A DNA stretch of 64,000 nt from Novosphingobium sp. RL4 (GCF_035658495.1 NZ_CP141944.1:62001-126000), one strand, 5' to 3'. Shown: positions 27,928 through 36,730, counted from the stretch's first letter. Numbers and translations are program-made. The notes: generated by a model from the sequence alone, not told the origin.

Positions 27928-29541
27928 TCAGGGCACGAGCACCGTATCGTGCGGTTCCCCTTCCGTCTCCGGATAGTCCAGCGTGAAATGCAGGCCCCTG
28001 CTCTCATGCCGATGCAGCGCGGATCGCACGATGAGTTCGGCGGTCTGCAGCAGATTGCGCAGTTCGATCAGGTCCGTGCGCACGCGGAAGTGGCGGTAGT
28101 ATTCCTCCACCTCGCCGTTGAGCATCTGGATGCGGTGCATGGCGCGTTCGAGGCGCTTGGTCGTGCGCACGATGCCGACGTAGTTCCACATGAAGCGCCG
28201 GATTTCCGTCCAGTTCTGCTTGATGACGACTTCCTCGTCGGAATCGGTCACGCGGCTTTCATCCCAGGCGCGAACCGGCGGGGGCGCGTCGAACGTATCC
28301 CAGTTGTCGAGGATATGCGCGGCACAGGCCTCCCCGAAGACGAAGCATTCGAGCAGCGAGTTCGAGGCGAGGCGGTTGGCGCCGTGAAGGCCGCTTTCGG
28401 TGCATTCCCCGGCCGCATAGAGGCCGGGCAGGTCGGTCTTGCCATCGAGATCGATGAGCACGCCCCCGCAGGTATAGTGCTGCGCCGGGACGACCGGGAT
28501 CGGCTCCTTCGTCATGTCGATGCCGAGGCCGAGCAGCTTCTCGTAGATGTTCGGGAAATGCTCGCGGATGAACGCTTCGGGTTGGTGGCTGATGTCGAGG
28601 TGGACATAGTCGAGGCCATAGCGCTTGATCTGGTCGTCGATGGCGCGGGCCACGACATCGCGCGGGGCCAGTTCGGCGCGCTCGTCGTAATCGGGCATGA
28701 AACGGTGCCCGGTGACGGGATGCCTGAGCTGCCCGCCTTCGCCGCGAACAGCCTCGGTGATGAGGAAGTTCTTCACGTCGAGGTTGTAAAGGCAGGTCGG
28801 GTGGAACTGCATCATTTCCATGTTGGAAACGCGCGCGCCCGCCCGCCAGGCCATGGCGATGCCGTCTCCGGTGGCGCCGCGCGGCGCCGTGCTGAACTGG
28901 TAGACGCGGCCCGCCCCGCCAGTGGCAAGGATCGTCGCGGCGGCGGTGTGCGCCTCGACGCGGCCGGTCTTTTCGTCGAGCGCATAGACGCCCCAGACCC
29001 GGCCCGATCCCGAATAGCGCAGTTCATGGCGCCCGGTGATGAGGTCTATGCAGGACTGACCGGGCAGCAGGGTGATGTTGGGATGGCTTTCCGCCGCCTT
29101 GAGCAGCGCGCTCTGCACCGCCCAGCCGGTCGCATCGGCGACGTGGACGATGCGGCGGTGGGAATGGCCGCCCTCCCGGGTGAGGTGCAGTTCGCTGCCC
29201 TCGGTGTTGAACGGCACCCCCAGTTCGACCAGCCGCTCGATCGCATGAGGTGCGCGCTCGATCACGAACTCCACGGTCTCCAGCCGGTTGAGGCCGGCGC
29301 CGGCGATCATGGTGTCGTTGATGTGCTCCTCGAAGGTATCTCCCGCGTCGAGCACCGCCGCGATGCCCCCTTGCGCCCAGGCGGTGGAGCCGCCGGTGAG
29401 ACTGCCCTTCGCCAGCACGAGAACCTTCAGCCTGTCTGCCAGCGCAAGCGCCGCGGTGAGGCCGGCAGCGCCGGAGCCGACGACGATGACATCATGGGCG
29501 CTGGAGCAAGCATTGTCGGAGGGGACATTGGACATGGTCAT
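27928..29541 (-). CDS. nadB: L-aspartate oxidase
   Basis: 537 residues. FAD-binding VVVGSGAAGLTAALALAD at the N-terminus, GSTAWAQGGIAAVL, an active-site region HRRIVHVADATGWAV, MQFHPTCLY, and GECTESGLHGANRLASNSLLE are all diagnostic. It oxidises L-aspartate to iminoaspartate, the first step of de novo NAD synthesis. nadA and nadC are not in this window; nadE, the last step, is at 58700. GGAG six bases before ATG 29541 supports that start over ATG 29535. It is divergent from a small zinc-ribbon-like gene. Confidence 0.95.
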   Translation of the reverse strand: MTMSNVPSDNACSSAHDVIVVGSGAAGLTAALALADRLKVLVLAKGSLTGGSTAWAQGGIAAVLDAGDTFEEHINDTMIAGAGLNRLETVEFVIERAPHAIERLVELGVPFNTEGSELHLTREGGHSHRRIVHVADATGWAVQSALLKAAESHPNITLLPGQSCIDLITGRHELRYSGSGRVWGVYALDEKTGRVEAHTAAATILATGGAGRVYQFSTAPRGATGDGIAMAWRAGARVSNMEMMQFHPTCLYNLDVKNFLITEAVRGEGGQLRHPVTGHRFMPDYDERAELAPRDVVARAIDDQIKRYGLDYVHLDISHQPEAFIREHFPNIYEKLLGLGIDMTKEPIPVVPAQHYTCGGVLIDLDGKTDLPGLYAAGECTESGLHGANRLASNSLLECFVFGEACAAHILDNWDTFDAPPPVRAWDESRVTDSDEEVVIKQNWTEIRRFMWNYVGIVRTTKRLERAMHRIQMLNGEVEEYYRHFRVRTDLIELRNLLQTAELIVRSALHRHESRGLHFTLDYPETEGEPHDTVLVP

Positions 29542-29759
29542 GACGGCTCCATGCCCAGACTATGACCGGTGCGCAATATTTAGCTTTGCATCCGTATTTG
29601 CCCTGCAATCATGTTGCAGTGCAGCGTCGCAAGGGGTAAGGTTGCCGAGCATTCACAACAAGATAATCAGAAAAACGCACGAGGTCTGCCGGGCGGTCGC
29701 ACGCAGGGAAGCAGTTGGAACTGCTTCGTGATCTGAACTCCAGTACGGAGCGTGCCGCA

Positions 29760-29939
29760 ATGTCAGCCTTTTCCAAGCAACCATTTCAAACGGTGCTTTG
29801 CACTTTCAACCGACACGAACCCAACCGGAACACCGTACATTGGGACGGCACGCACTATACCTCGACATGTCTGGGTTGCGGCAAGGATATACGCCGCCAG
29901 GCGCACAAGGTATGGAAAGAGGACACGGAAAAAAGCTGA
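29760..29939 (+). CDS. Small conserved-looking protein with CxxC
   Basis: 59 residues from ATG 29760, with GGAG nine bases upstream. The sequence (FNRHEPNRNTVHWDGTHYTSTCLGCGKDIRRQAHKVWKED) has two cysteines in a CLGCGKDI knuckle, which suggests half of a zinc ribbon or a dimeric metal site. It is hydrophilic and lacks a signal peptide. The gene is divergent from nadB across 218 bp, and ends 43 bp before the 3' end of the SMR gene on the other strand. Codon use is like that of its neighbours. I do not recognise a named family. Confidence 0.7.
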   Translation: MSAFSKQPFQTVLCTFNRHEPNRNTVHWDGTHYTSTCLGCGKDIRRQAHKVWKEDTEKS

Positions 29940-29982
29940 TCGGGGCAAGCTGGAGAGGCCCCGGCGGCGAATTGCCGAACCG

Positions 29983-30312
29983 TCAGTGCCCGGCCGCTCC
30001 GGAGAACAGGTTCATCACCATCACGCCCGCCATGATGAGCGCAATTCCGATCAAGGCCGGGACATCGAGCTTTTGACCCTGGAATATCCACGCGATCGCC
30101 GTGATCAGGACGATCCCCACGCCTGACCAGATCGCATAGGCCACGCCCGTCGGGATGCTCCGCAGGGCGAGCGACAGGCAGAAGAACGCCACGATGTACC
30201 CCGCCGCCATGATCGCGGTGGGTACCAGCTTCGCAAAACCCTCGGACTGTTTCAGGAACGAGGTCGCGATGACTTCCGCAATGATGGCGATGACGAGATA
30301 GATGTAGCTCAT
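29983..30312 (-). CDS. Small multidrug resistance (SMR) family exporter
   Basis: 109 residues with four hydrophobic segments. The essential glutamate of SMR proteins is E13 or E14 in IIAEVIATSFLKQSEGF, and the YAIWSGVGIVLITAIAW segment of helix 3 is the Qac/EmrE type rather than the Gdx type. It exchanges protons for lipophilic cations across the inner membrane as a dimer. The start is 8 bp after the stop of the ABC ATPase gene, so the two are co-transcribed. A functional partner for SMR pairs is not seen, so it is likely a homodimer. Confidence 0.93.
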   Translation of the reverse strand: MSYIYLVIAIIAEVIATSFLKQSEGFAKLVPTAIMAAGYIVAFFCLSLALRSIPTGVAYAIWSGVGIVLITAIAWIFQGQKLDVPALIGIALIMAGVMVMNLFSGAAGH

Positions 30313-30320
30313 CGCCCTTT

Positions 30321-31268
30321 TCAGGCCGCCACGGCACTCGTGAGGCTGACGAACACGTCCTCCAGATCCGCCTCGCGCGTGGTCACGTCAACGATGGCGA
30401 AGCCCTGCGCCTGCACGGCCGACAGGATTTCCCCGGCATTGCTGCGGTCCTTGTCGTAAGTGACCTGCAGGACCCGTTCGCCGATCTTTTCCGACTTGAG
30501 GAAACCGGGATGGGTGGGCAACGCGGTCACGTCGCGGTCGAAGGTGAGGACGAGGATCTTCTCGCGTGCCATGCCGACCAGTTCGCGAGTCGGCTTGTTG
30601 GCGATCAGTTCGCCATGATTGATGATGGCGATACGGTCGCACAGTTCCTCGGCTTCCTCGAGGTAGTGCGTGGTCAGCACGATCGTCGCGCCTTCGCGGT
30701 TCAGTTCGCTGACCAGTTCCCAGAGCTGGCGGCGCAGTTCGACGTCGACACCTGCGGTCGGCTCGTCGAGCACGAGCACCGGCGGCTGGTGGACCAGCGC
30801 CTTGGCGATCAGCAGACGACGCTTCATGCCGCCCGAAAGGGTGCGGGCGTAAGCATCGCGCTTGTCGGAAAGATGGACCGCCCGCAGCAGCTCTTCCGAA
30901 CGGCGAAGCGCCTTGGTGATGCCGTAGAGCCCGGCCTGATTCTCCAGCACCTCGAACGGCGTGAAGAACGGGTCGAACACGATTTCCTGCGGCACGATGC
31001 CGATCGAACGCTTTGCGTTGCGCTGGTGCCTGTCGATATCGAAGCCCCAGATGTCGATCGTGCCCGAAGTCTTGCGGACGAGGCCCGCCATGATGTTGAT
31101 GAGCGTCGACTTGCCCGCCCCGTTCGGGCCGAGCAGCCCGAAGATGCCGCCCTCGGGCACGTCGAACGACACGCCCTTGAGCGCCAGCTTGCCCTCGCCG
31201 CTGCCGGCGGGCGCATAGCGCTTCTTGAGGTCGCGGATCGAGATGGCGGCAGAGGTCGTGCTGGTCAT
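30321..31268 (-). CDS. ABC-2 type transporter ATP-binding protein
   Basis: 315 residues from ATG 31268. Walker A GPNGAGKST, signature LSGGMKRR, Walker B VLVLDEP and the switch His (LTTHYLEEAEE) are intact. The C-terminal extension (about 220-315) resembles that of CcmA/NatA-type ATPases paired with ABC-2 permeases. No permease gene is adjacent: the next gene downstream is the SMR exporter and the upstream neighbour is a divergent P450. The permease is either encoded elsewhere or has been lost. Upstream in-frame codons to 31328 have no family character. The 155-bp divergent gap carries an inverted repeat at 31368-31385. Confidence 0.92.
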   Translation of the reverse strand: MTSTTSAAISIRDLKKRYAPAGSGEGKLALKGVSFDVPEGGIFGLLGPNGAGKSTLINIMAGLVRKTSGTIDIWGFDIDRHQRNAKRSIGIVPQEIVFDPFFTPFEVLENQAGLYGITKALRRSEELLRAVHLSDKRDAYARTLSGGMKRRLLIAKALVHQPPVLVLDEPTAGVDVELRRQLWELVSELNREGATIVLTTHYLEEAEELCDRIAIINHGELIANKPTRELVGMAREKILVLTFDRDVTALPTHPGFLKSEKIGERVLQVTYDKDRSNAGEILSAVQAQGFAIVDVTTREADLEDVFVSLTSAVAA

Positions 31269-31367
31269 GGCCCGCATGTGGGGCAGGTTCGCGCGCCAGT
31301 AAAGGGCGCGTGTGCGCCGCGCAGCCATTCCCGGCGTTGACGCGCTTCTTCGTTGGATTTACGATCC

Positions 31368-31385
31368 ACAATATATCATAATTGT
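31368..31385. promoter_or_regulatory. Inverted repeat in the ABC ATPase / P450 divergent gap
   Basis: ACAAT (31368-31372) and ATTGT (31381-31385) are separated by 8 A/T-rich bases, 38 bp before the P450 start. A/T-rich symmetry in this GC-rich gap suggests a promoter with an operator, but no regulator can be named. Confidence 0.35.
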
Positions 31386-31423
31386 AGGACAGCACGATCC
31401 TGCGGATGATCGGGAGAAGAACC

Positions 31424-32695
31424 ATGGCAACCACCCCCGAGGCCGGCATCGCGGAACGCGACTATTTCACCGACCATGCCGTCTTGCTGGACCCCTACGA
31501 TTATTTCGAAAGCCTGCGCGCGCGGGGCGCGGTCACGCAGATGCCGGGCCGCGACGTGCTGATCGTGACGGGTTTCGCCGAAGCCGTGGAAGTGCTCCTG
31601 AACACCCGCGATTTCTCGTCATGGCTCAACCCCGATCCGCTGGCGCCGCTCCCTTTCGAACCCGAAGGTGACGACATTTCGGCGCAGCTTGCGGCCCATC
31701 CCAGCGGGGAGATGGAACTGCTGGTATCCTATGACGGAAACCGGCACGCAGCGGCGCGGTCCTTGCTCAACCCGCTGTTCACGCCTTCGCGGCTACGCGC
31801 GAACGGCGAATTCATGCGCGGCTATGCCGAAGACATGGTGCGCGGCCTTGTCGAACGTGGCGGCTGCGAACTGGTGGCCGAAGTGGCGACGCCCTTCGTC
31901 ACCATGGTCATCGCCGACTTGCTGGGCGTTCCCGCGCAGGACCGCGAGGCCTTCCGCGCGCTCATCGATTCCGCGCCGCCGCCGGGCAACATGGATGCCG
32001 CCGACGATGGCCAGAGCATTCATCCCCTGTTGGCGATGGCCGGCTACTTCGCCCGCTACATCGCGGAACGCCGCGCCGTTCCGCAGGACGACGTGATGAC
32101 GGAAATGGCGCTTGCCCGCTATCCCGATGGATCGACGCCGGACGCGATGGAAGTGGTCAAGTCCGCCATGTTCCTGTTCGCGGCCGGACAGGACACCAGC
32201 GCCAAACTGATCGGCAATGCCCTGCGCCGCCTTGCCGAGGACCAGCCACTCCAGCAGCGCCTGCGGGAGGATCGCAGCCTGATCGGCCCGTTCCTGGAAG
32301 AAGTCCTGCGCATAGAAGGTTCGACCAAGGCCACCTTCCGCATCGCCTCGCGCCGAACGACGCTGGCGGGCGTGGAGATCCCCGCCGGTCAGCGCCTCGT
32401 CATCTCGCTCGCGGCGGCCAATCGCGACCCGCGCCGCTGGGATGAACCCGAGCGGTTCGTGATCGGGCGGCCGCGCATCAAGGAACATGTCGCTTTCGGC
32501 CGCGGTGCCCACACTTGCGCCGGCGCGCCGCTGGCCCGCGCCGAAGTCTCGGTCCTGCTCGACCGGCTGCTCGAACAGACCCGCAGCATCACCCTGGACG
32601 AAGAGCATCACGGCCCCGCCGAAGCGCGCCGCATCGCCTATGAGCCCAGCTACATCATCCGGGGGCTTGCCGCCCTGCACCTCAAGCTGGAATAG
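31424..32695 (+). CDS. Cytochrome P450
   Basis: 423 residues. The I-helix has a canonical acid-alcohol pair (AAGQDTS, D257-T258), ExxR is E293-V-L-R296, and the heme loop AFGRGAHTCAGAPLAR places the axial cysteine at C365. Soluble class I bacterial P450, needing separate ferredoxin and ferredoxin reductase, which are not adjacent. ATG 31424 has GGGAG seven bases upstream. It faces an ABC ATPase gene divergently and ends 8 bp before the convergent HxlR gene. Substrate unknown; it is clearly distinct from the P450 at 4707 in its I-helix and heme loop. Confidence 0.94.
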   Translation: MATTPEAGIAERDYFTDHAVLLDPYDYFESLRARGAVTQMPGRDVLIVTGFAEAVEVLLNTRDFSSWLNPDPLAPLPFEPEGDDISAQLAAHPSGEMELLVSYDGNRHAAARSLLNPLFTPSRLRANGEFMRGYAEDMVRGLVERGGCELVAEVATPFVTMVIADLLGVPAQDREAFRALIDSAPPPGNMDAADDGQSIHPLLAMAGYFARYIAERRAVPQDDVMTEMALARYPDGSTPDAMEVVKSAMFLFAAGQDTSAKLIGNALRRLAEDQPLQQRLREDRSLIGPFLEEVLRIEGSTKATFRIASRRTTLAGVEIPAGQRLVISLAAANRDPRRWDEPERFVIGRPRIKEHVAFGRGAHTCAGAPLARAEVSVLLDRLLEQTRSITLDEEHHGPAEARRIAYEPSYIIRGLAALHLKLE

Positions 32696-32703
32696 GGCCG
32701 CCG

Positions 32704-33141
32704 TCAGGCGTCGCTGCGCTCATCGAAGACCGAACGGCTGGCCTCGATCGCAGGGCGGTTGGCAAAAGCCCATGAGCCCAGTGCCTGCACCGGCTGCGAA
32801 AGCGAACGGCCAAGGTCGCTGAGGGAATATTCGACACGAACCGGCACGCTGGCGTGAACGGTGCGCACCACCAGTCCGTCCCGCTCCAGGGCGCGCAAGG
32901 TTCGGGAAAGCATCTGCTGCGAGATCCCGTTGATCGCGCGCTTCAACTCGTTGAAATGCAGGTCGCCCTCCAGCAGGGTCATCACGACCAGCATCGACCA
33001 CTTGTCGCCCACGCGGCTGAGAATATCGCCGATAACCCGGCATGCACTTGCCGAGTGTACGATGGCCGGTCCGGTTTCGGGCGGGCTTTCCGCAATCTGT
33101 TCCGCCGCCTGTTCCGCCGCGTCGAAGGTGGTCATCTCCAT
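32704..33141 (-). CDS. HxlR family winged-helix transcriptional regulator
   Basis: 145 residues. The HxlR pattern is clear: CRVIGDILSRVGDKWSMLVVMTLLEGDLHFNELKRAINGISQQMLSRTLRALERDGLVVRT, then VPVRVEYSLSDLGRSLSQPV. The cysteine just before the domain (SASACRVIG) is at the position of the redox-sensing Cys of YodB-like regulators. It is divergent from an azoreductase gene (116-bp gap), the classic arrangement of quinone- or diamide-responsive YodB/AzoR pairs, so it probably represses that gene. ATG 33141 has AGG five bases upstream; ATG 33135 is the alternative. Confidence 0.92.
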   Translation of the reverse strand: MEMTTFDAAEQAAEQIAESPPETGPAIVHSASACRVIGDILSRVGDKWSMLVVMTLLEGDLHFNELKRAINGISQQMLSRTLRALERDGLVVRTVHASVPVRVEYSLSDLGRSLSQPVQALGSWAFANRPAIEASRSVFDERSDA

Positions 33142-33189
33142 GGTACCTGGTCCTGAAAAAATGCGCTCTTGGCGTCCGTCGCAGTGCAA

Positions 33190-33238
33190 CATAGCTATGG
33201 CCAGTCACTTTTCCAGACCACCATTTTTCCAGACCACC
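33190..33238. promoter_or_regulatory. Candidate HxlR operators: palindrome and tandem direct repeat
   Basis: The gap between the HxlR and azoreductase genes holds the perfect palindrome CATAGCTATG (33190-33199) and a 14-bp direct repeat TTTTCCAGACCACC at 33209-33222 and 33225-33238 (16-bp period). The repeat ends 18 bp before the azoreductase ATG. Either could bind the HxlR regulator or mark a promoter duplication. Confidence 0.45.
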
Positions 33239-33256
33239 CCTTAGAGGTTCTCTCCC

Positions 33257-33826
33257 ATGAAGCTTCTCCATCTCGATTCCAGCATTCTTGGCGAAAACTC
33301 GGTCAGCCGCGCCGTTTCGGCGGAGATCGTCGCCACCCTGACCAAGGCCGATCCCTCGCTCGAAGTCACTTACCACGACCTCGCCGCCGAGGCCCTGCCG
33401 CACCTGACGCTCGACGTGCTCGGCAACCCCGACGGTACTCCCGAACTCGCGGAATTCCTGGCCGCCGACGTCGTCGTGATCGGCGCGGGCATGTACAACT
33501 TCACCATTCCCAGCCAGCTCAAGGCCTGGTTCGACCGCGTCCTCGTGGCCGGCAAGACCTTCCAGTACACCGCCGAAGGTCCGCAGGGTCTCGCTGGCGG
33601 CAAGAAGGTCTATGTCGCCCTGTCGCGCGGCGGCTACTACGGTGAAGGCCAGCCCGGCGCCGCTGTCGAACATGCCGAAAGCTACCTGCGCGCCGTGCTC
33701 GGCTTCGTGGGCATCAGCGATCCGATCTTCGTGCTTGCCGAAGGCATCGCCATCGGTCCGGAAGTCCGCGAAAAGGCCGTTGCCGATGCCTTGGCCGAAG
33801 CCGGTGCGCTCGCCGTACCCGCCTGA
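33257..33826 (+). CDS. azoR: FMN-dependent NADH-azoreductase
   Basis: 189 residues, flavodoxin-like. [24 protein letters not shown] is the FMN phosphate-binding start, [24 protein letters not shown] contacts the flavin, and LSRGGYYG follows. These enzymes reduce azo dyes and, physiologically, quinones by two electrons. Regulation by the divergent HxlR protein is likely, as in known quinone-stress gene pairs. GAGG lies 11 bases before the ATG. A strong 15-bp hairpin follows at 33837-33876. Confidence 0.94.
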   Translation: MKLLHLDSSILGENSVSRAVSAEIVATLTKADPSLEVTYHDLAAEALPHLTLDVLGNPDGTPELAEFLAADVVVIGAGMYNFTIPSQLKAWFDRVLVAGKTFQYTAEGPQGLAGGKKVYVALSRGGYYGEGQPGAAVEHAESYLRAVLGFVGISDPIFVLAEGIAIGPEVREKAVADALAEAGALAVPA

Positions 33827-33836
33827 AGCCTGACGG

Positions 33837-33876
33837 AAATGGTCCCGGCGCGCCCAACAATGCGCCGGGACCATTT
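33837..33876 (+). terminator. azoR terminator
   Basis: A perfect 15-bp stem (AAATGGTCCCGGCGC and its complement) with a 10-base loop begins 10 bp after the azoR stop; the 3' arm ends in ATTT. Confidence 0.8.
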
Positions 33877-33919
33877 GCCCGCTGGAAATTCCCGTGAAGG
33901 CTTGGTAATCGGCCGATCC

Positions 33920-34132
33920 ATGAGCACGCAGCCCGAAACCGTCTTCACCGATTCCCACCGCGTTTCCTGCGACGGGGCCACTGACATCCGCGCCACGGGG
34001 AATTACGCCCCCGCCGCCCTCGGCCACCCCCGCGTGTGGCTGGAGATCGACGAGAAAGGCTACGTCGATTGCGGCTACTGTGACCGTCATTTTGTCCTCA
34101 AGGGCGGCCCGGCCGACCAGCAGGCAGCCTGA
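33920..34132 (+). CDS. zf-CHCC zinc-finger domain protein (NDUFS6-like)
   Basis: 70 residues. The pattern RVSCDG...LGHPRVWLEIDEKGYVDCGYCDRHFVL contains the Cys, His, Cys, Cys ligands of the CHCC finger shared with the mitochondrial complex I subunit NDUFS6. Alphaproteobacterial versions are thought to be complex I accessory proteins. This copy is far from any nuo gene in the window. The start ATG 33920 gives the short N-terminus normal for the family; upstream in-frame sequence overlaps the azoR terminator and was excluded. Confidence 0.85.
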   Translation: MSTQPETVFTDSHRVSCDGATDIRATGNYAPAALGHPRVWLEIDEKGYVDCGYCDRHFVLKGGPADQQAA

Positions 34133-34228
34133 ACAGGTAGTCCGGCGGGGGCTTCGGTGCCCCCTCCCTTCCCGTCTCCCTCCCGTATTGCCTCCCGCCC
34201 CGTGCGGCCTATATCGGGAGGCATGACC

Positions 34229-35644
34229 ATGACCGACCCGCGCTCGCTCCTCTATCGCCAGCTTTCGCCCGAGGATGCACAGGCACTCGCCGCCGAAACC
34301 CTGCGCAATTGCGAGGACGGCGAACTCTACATGCAGTTCATGGCCACCGAAGCCTTCGGCTTCGATGACGGCCGCCTGAAGACGGCGGATTATTCGCGCG
34401 ATGCCGGTTTCGGCCTGCGCGGCGTAACCGGCGAGATGACCGGCTTCGCGCATGCGAACGAGATTTCCCCCGCCGCCATCCGCCGTGCGGGCGAGACCCT
34501 GCAACTGCTGGACCCCGCCACCGGCACGATCCGTCCGGCAGCGCCGCAGAAAAGCAACCGCCACCTCTATACCGACGTCTCGCCGCTCGATCTCGTGCCC
34601 TTCGAGGCCAAGGTAAAGCTGCTGGAGACCATCGACGCCGCCGCCCGCGCCCGCGATCCGCGCGTCTCGCAGGTCAGCGCAAGCCTGACCGGGCAGTGGT
34701 CGGTAATCGAGATCGTGCGGCCTGACGGCTTCATCGCCACCGACGTGCGCCCGCTGGTACGCCTGAGCGTGTCGATCGTCGCGGAAAGCAACGGCCGCCG
34801 CGAAACGGGATCGTTCGGCATGGGCGGCCGCCATCTCTACGATTCGCTGTTCGACCCTGCGAACTGGAACCGGGCTATCGACACCGCGCTCAGCCAGGCG
34901 CTCGTCAACCTGGAGAGCGTGGACGCTCCCGCCGGGGAAATGGCCGTGCTGATGGCCCCCGGCTGGCCCGGCGTGATCCTCCACGAAGCCGTCGGCCACG
35001 GGCTTGAGGGTGACTTCAACCGCAAGGGAACTTCCGCCTTCTCCGGCCGCATCGGCGAACGCGTGGCAGCTCCCGGCGTCACCATCGTCGACGATGGCTC
35101 GATCGCGGACCGGCGCGGCTCGCTCTCCATCGACGACGAAGGCACCCCCACGCAGGAAACCGTGCTGATCGAGGACGGCATCCTCAAAGGCTACATGCAG
35201 GATCGCATGAACGCCCGCCTGATGGGCGTGCAATCGACCGGTAACGGCCGCCGCGAGAACTATGCCCACGCGCCCCAGGTCCGCATGACGAACACCTTCA
35301 TGAAAGCGGGCAACGACGATCCGGCCGAATTGCTCTCCCGCATGAAGAGCGGCATCTTCGTGAAATCGATGGGCGGCGGCCAGGTCGATATCGTCTCGGG
35401 CAAGTTCGTGTTCTCGTGCAACGAGGCCTACAAGGTTGAGAACGGCAAGCTCGGCGCGCCGATCAAGGGCGCCACGCTGATCGGTGACGGCCCGTCGGTC
35501 CTCACGCGCGTCACCGGCATCGGCAACGATCTCGAACTCGATCGCGGCGTCGGCATCTGCGGCAAGGGCGGACAAAGCGTTCCGGCCGGCGTCGGCCAGC
35601 CGACCCTGCTGATCGAGGGCATTACCGTGGGTGGGACTGCCTGA
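34229..35644 (+). CDS. tldD: Metalloprotease TldD
   Basis: 471 residues. The modified zinc motif HEAVGH (H252, E253, H257) sits in GVILHEAVGHGLEGDFNRKGTSAFSG, the TldD signature; IDDEGTPTQETVLIEDGILKGYMQDRMNARLMG and the C-terminal GQSVPAGVGQPTLLIEGITVGGTA also match. TldD pairs with TldE (PmbA) to degrade unfolded or leader peptides. tldE is not in the window. The ribosome site GGGAGG decides the start: it is only one base from ATG 34223 but seven from ATG 34229, so the latter is preferred. Confidence 0.95.
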   Translation: MTDPRSLLYRQLSPEDAQALAAETLRNCEDGELYMQFMATEAFGFDDGRLKTADYSRDAGFGLRGVTGEMTGFAHANEISPAAIRRAGETLQLLDPATGTIRPAAPQKSNRHLYTDVSPLDLVPFEAKVKLLETIDAAARARDPRVSQVSASLTGQWSVIEIVRPDGFIATDVRPLVRLSVSIVAESNGRRETGSFGMGGRHLYDSLFDPANWNRAIDTALSQALVNLESVDAPAGEMAVLMAPGWPGVILHEAVGHGLEGDFNRKGTSAFSGRIGERVAAPGVTIVDDGSIADRRGSLSIDDEGTPTQETVLIEDGILKGYMQDRMNARLMGVQSTGNGRRENYAHAPQVRMTNTFMKAGNDDPAELLSRMKSGIFVKSMGGGQVDIVSGKFVFSCNEAYKVENGKLGAPIKGATLIGDGPSVLTRVTGIGNDLELDRGVGICGKGGQSVPAGVGQPTLLIEGITVGGTA

Positions 35645-35774
35645 TCGATCCAGTCGCTGCCGTTATCTCGCTGCCATTCTGCAAGAGCCCTGCAAGCGGC
35701 GAATAATTTCAGCGCAGGTTCAGACGAACCGTGCCATAGTCACGATCTAGGGTTGGGAAAGTGAGGTAAAGACC

Positions 35775-36191
35775 ATGTCACTGAAGCATGTCGTCGGCGC
35801 CACGCTGATCGCGGCAAGCCTGCTCGCCGCGCCCACCGTGAACGCCCGCCAGAAATTGACCGGCGAGGAACAGCTTGCAAAGCTGCTCGACGGCCGCGTG
35901 GCCGGAGACCCGGTATCCTGCATCCAGCTCAGCCAGTCGCAGGACACTCAGGTGATCGACAAGACCGCGCTCGTCTACCGCGTCGGCAGAACGCTCTACG
36001 TCAACCGTCCGACCAATGCTGACCGGCTCGATTCGGACGATATCCTCGTCACGAAGCTCTATTCGAGCCAGCTCTGCCGTCTCGATACCGTGCAGCTTCA
36101 CAGCCGCAGCACGCCGAGCATGTGGAGCGGATTCGTCGGCCTGCAGGACTTCGTGCCCTATACCAAGCCGAAAGCCGCATCGGCCAAGTAG
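35775..36191 (+). CDS. Secreted hypothetical protein, sphingomonad type
   Basis: 138 residues. A signal peptide (MSLKHVVGATLIAASLLAAPTVNA) is followed by about 114 mature residues with two cysteines (DPVSCIQLSQSQDTQ and SSQLCRLDTVQLHS), a plausible disulfide in the periplasm. The middle (TALVYRVGRTLYVNRPTNADRLDSDDILVT) looks like a compact beta domain. No catalytic motif is visible. It stands alone between tldD and a DoxX gene and ends in a clear terminator. Function unknown. Confidence 0.8.
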   Translation: MSLKHVVGATLIAASLLAAPTVNARQKLTGEEQLAKLLDGRVAGDPVSCIQLSQSQDTQVIDKTALVYRVGRTLYVNRPTNADRLDSDDILVTKLYSSQLCRLDTVQLHSRSTPSMWSGFVGLQDFVPYTKPKAASAK

Positions 36192-36211
36192 AACCTGAAG
36201 CGTCCCCTGAG

Positions 36212-36245
36212 GAAGGCGGCCCGGGCATGACCCGCGGCCGCCTTC
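36212..36245 (+). terminator. Hairpin after the secreted hypothetical gene
   Basis: GAAGGCGGCC and GGCCGCCTTC make a perfect 10-bp stem, with a further CCGGG/CCCG pairing inside; followed by TGCGTT. It starts 20 bp past the stop. Confidence 0.6.
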
Positions 36246-36258
36246 TGCGTTGCGGACC

Positions 36259-36684
36259 ATGCGGCAAGTGATGCGCGGAAGAGCCTTGCGGCGATACATC
36301 CCGCGGTGGCTGCTGGCATTCTTCTACCTGGCCGCAGGCATTCTCCACCTTGTCCTTCCCGCGCCGTTTGTCTCGATCGTTCCGGGATGGGTACCCGCCC
36401 CCGCCACAACCGTCTCGCTGACCGGCGTGGCGGAAATCCTCGGCGCGGCGGGATTGCTCCAGCCCTTCTCAAACGGTTTGCGCAAAGCCGCCGGCTGGGG
36501 CCTGGCCGCTTACGCCCTCTGCGTCTGGCCCGCCAACGCCCAGCATATGCTTATCGATCTGGCAAACCCCGGCCACGGCCTGGGCCTCGCCTATCATATC
36601 CCGCGCCTCGCCTTGCAGCCGGTACTGATCTGGTGGGCTCTGTGGGCGAGCGAGGCGGCGCACTGGCCGCGGCGGCGGCACTGA
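36259..36684 (+). CDS. DoxX family membrane protein
   Basis: 141 residues with four hydrophobic segments (about 14-36, 46-65, 75-95, 112-130). FFYLAAGILHLVLPAPFVSIVP and GVAEILGAAGLLQPF match DoxX/MauE-like proteins. Roles in the family range from quinone-linked reactions to unknown. The N-terminus is ambiguous: ATG 36259 or ATG 36271 are both possible, and TTG 36250 is in frame; no strong ribosome site distinguishes them. The ogt-type gene follows after 46 bp in the same direction. Confidence 0.8.
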   Translation: MRQVMRGRALRRYIPRWLLAFFYLAAGILHLVLPAPFVSIVPGWVPAPATTVSLTGVAEILGAAGLLQPFSNGLRKAAGWGLAAYALCVWPANAQHMLIDLANPGHGLGLAYHIPRLALQPVLIWWALWASEAAHWPRRRH

Positions 36685-36730
36685 ACTACTGGAGCCGGGA
36701 GACCTCGTTCGAACACGGAAAGACCGCCCG

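Noticed and set aside
32720..35575. 951-codon minus-strand frame across azoR and tldD
   Set aside because: Runs opposite three real genes with clear motifs; no domain content.
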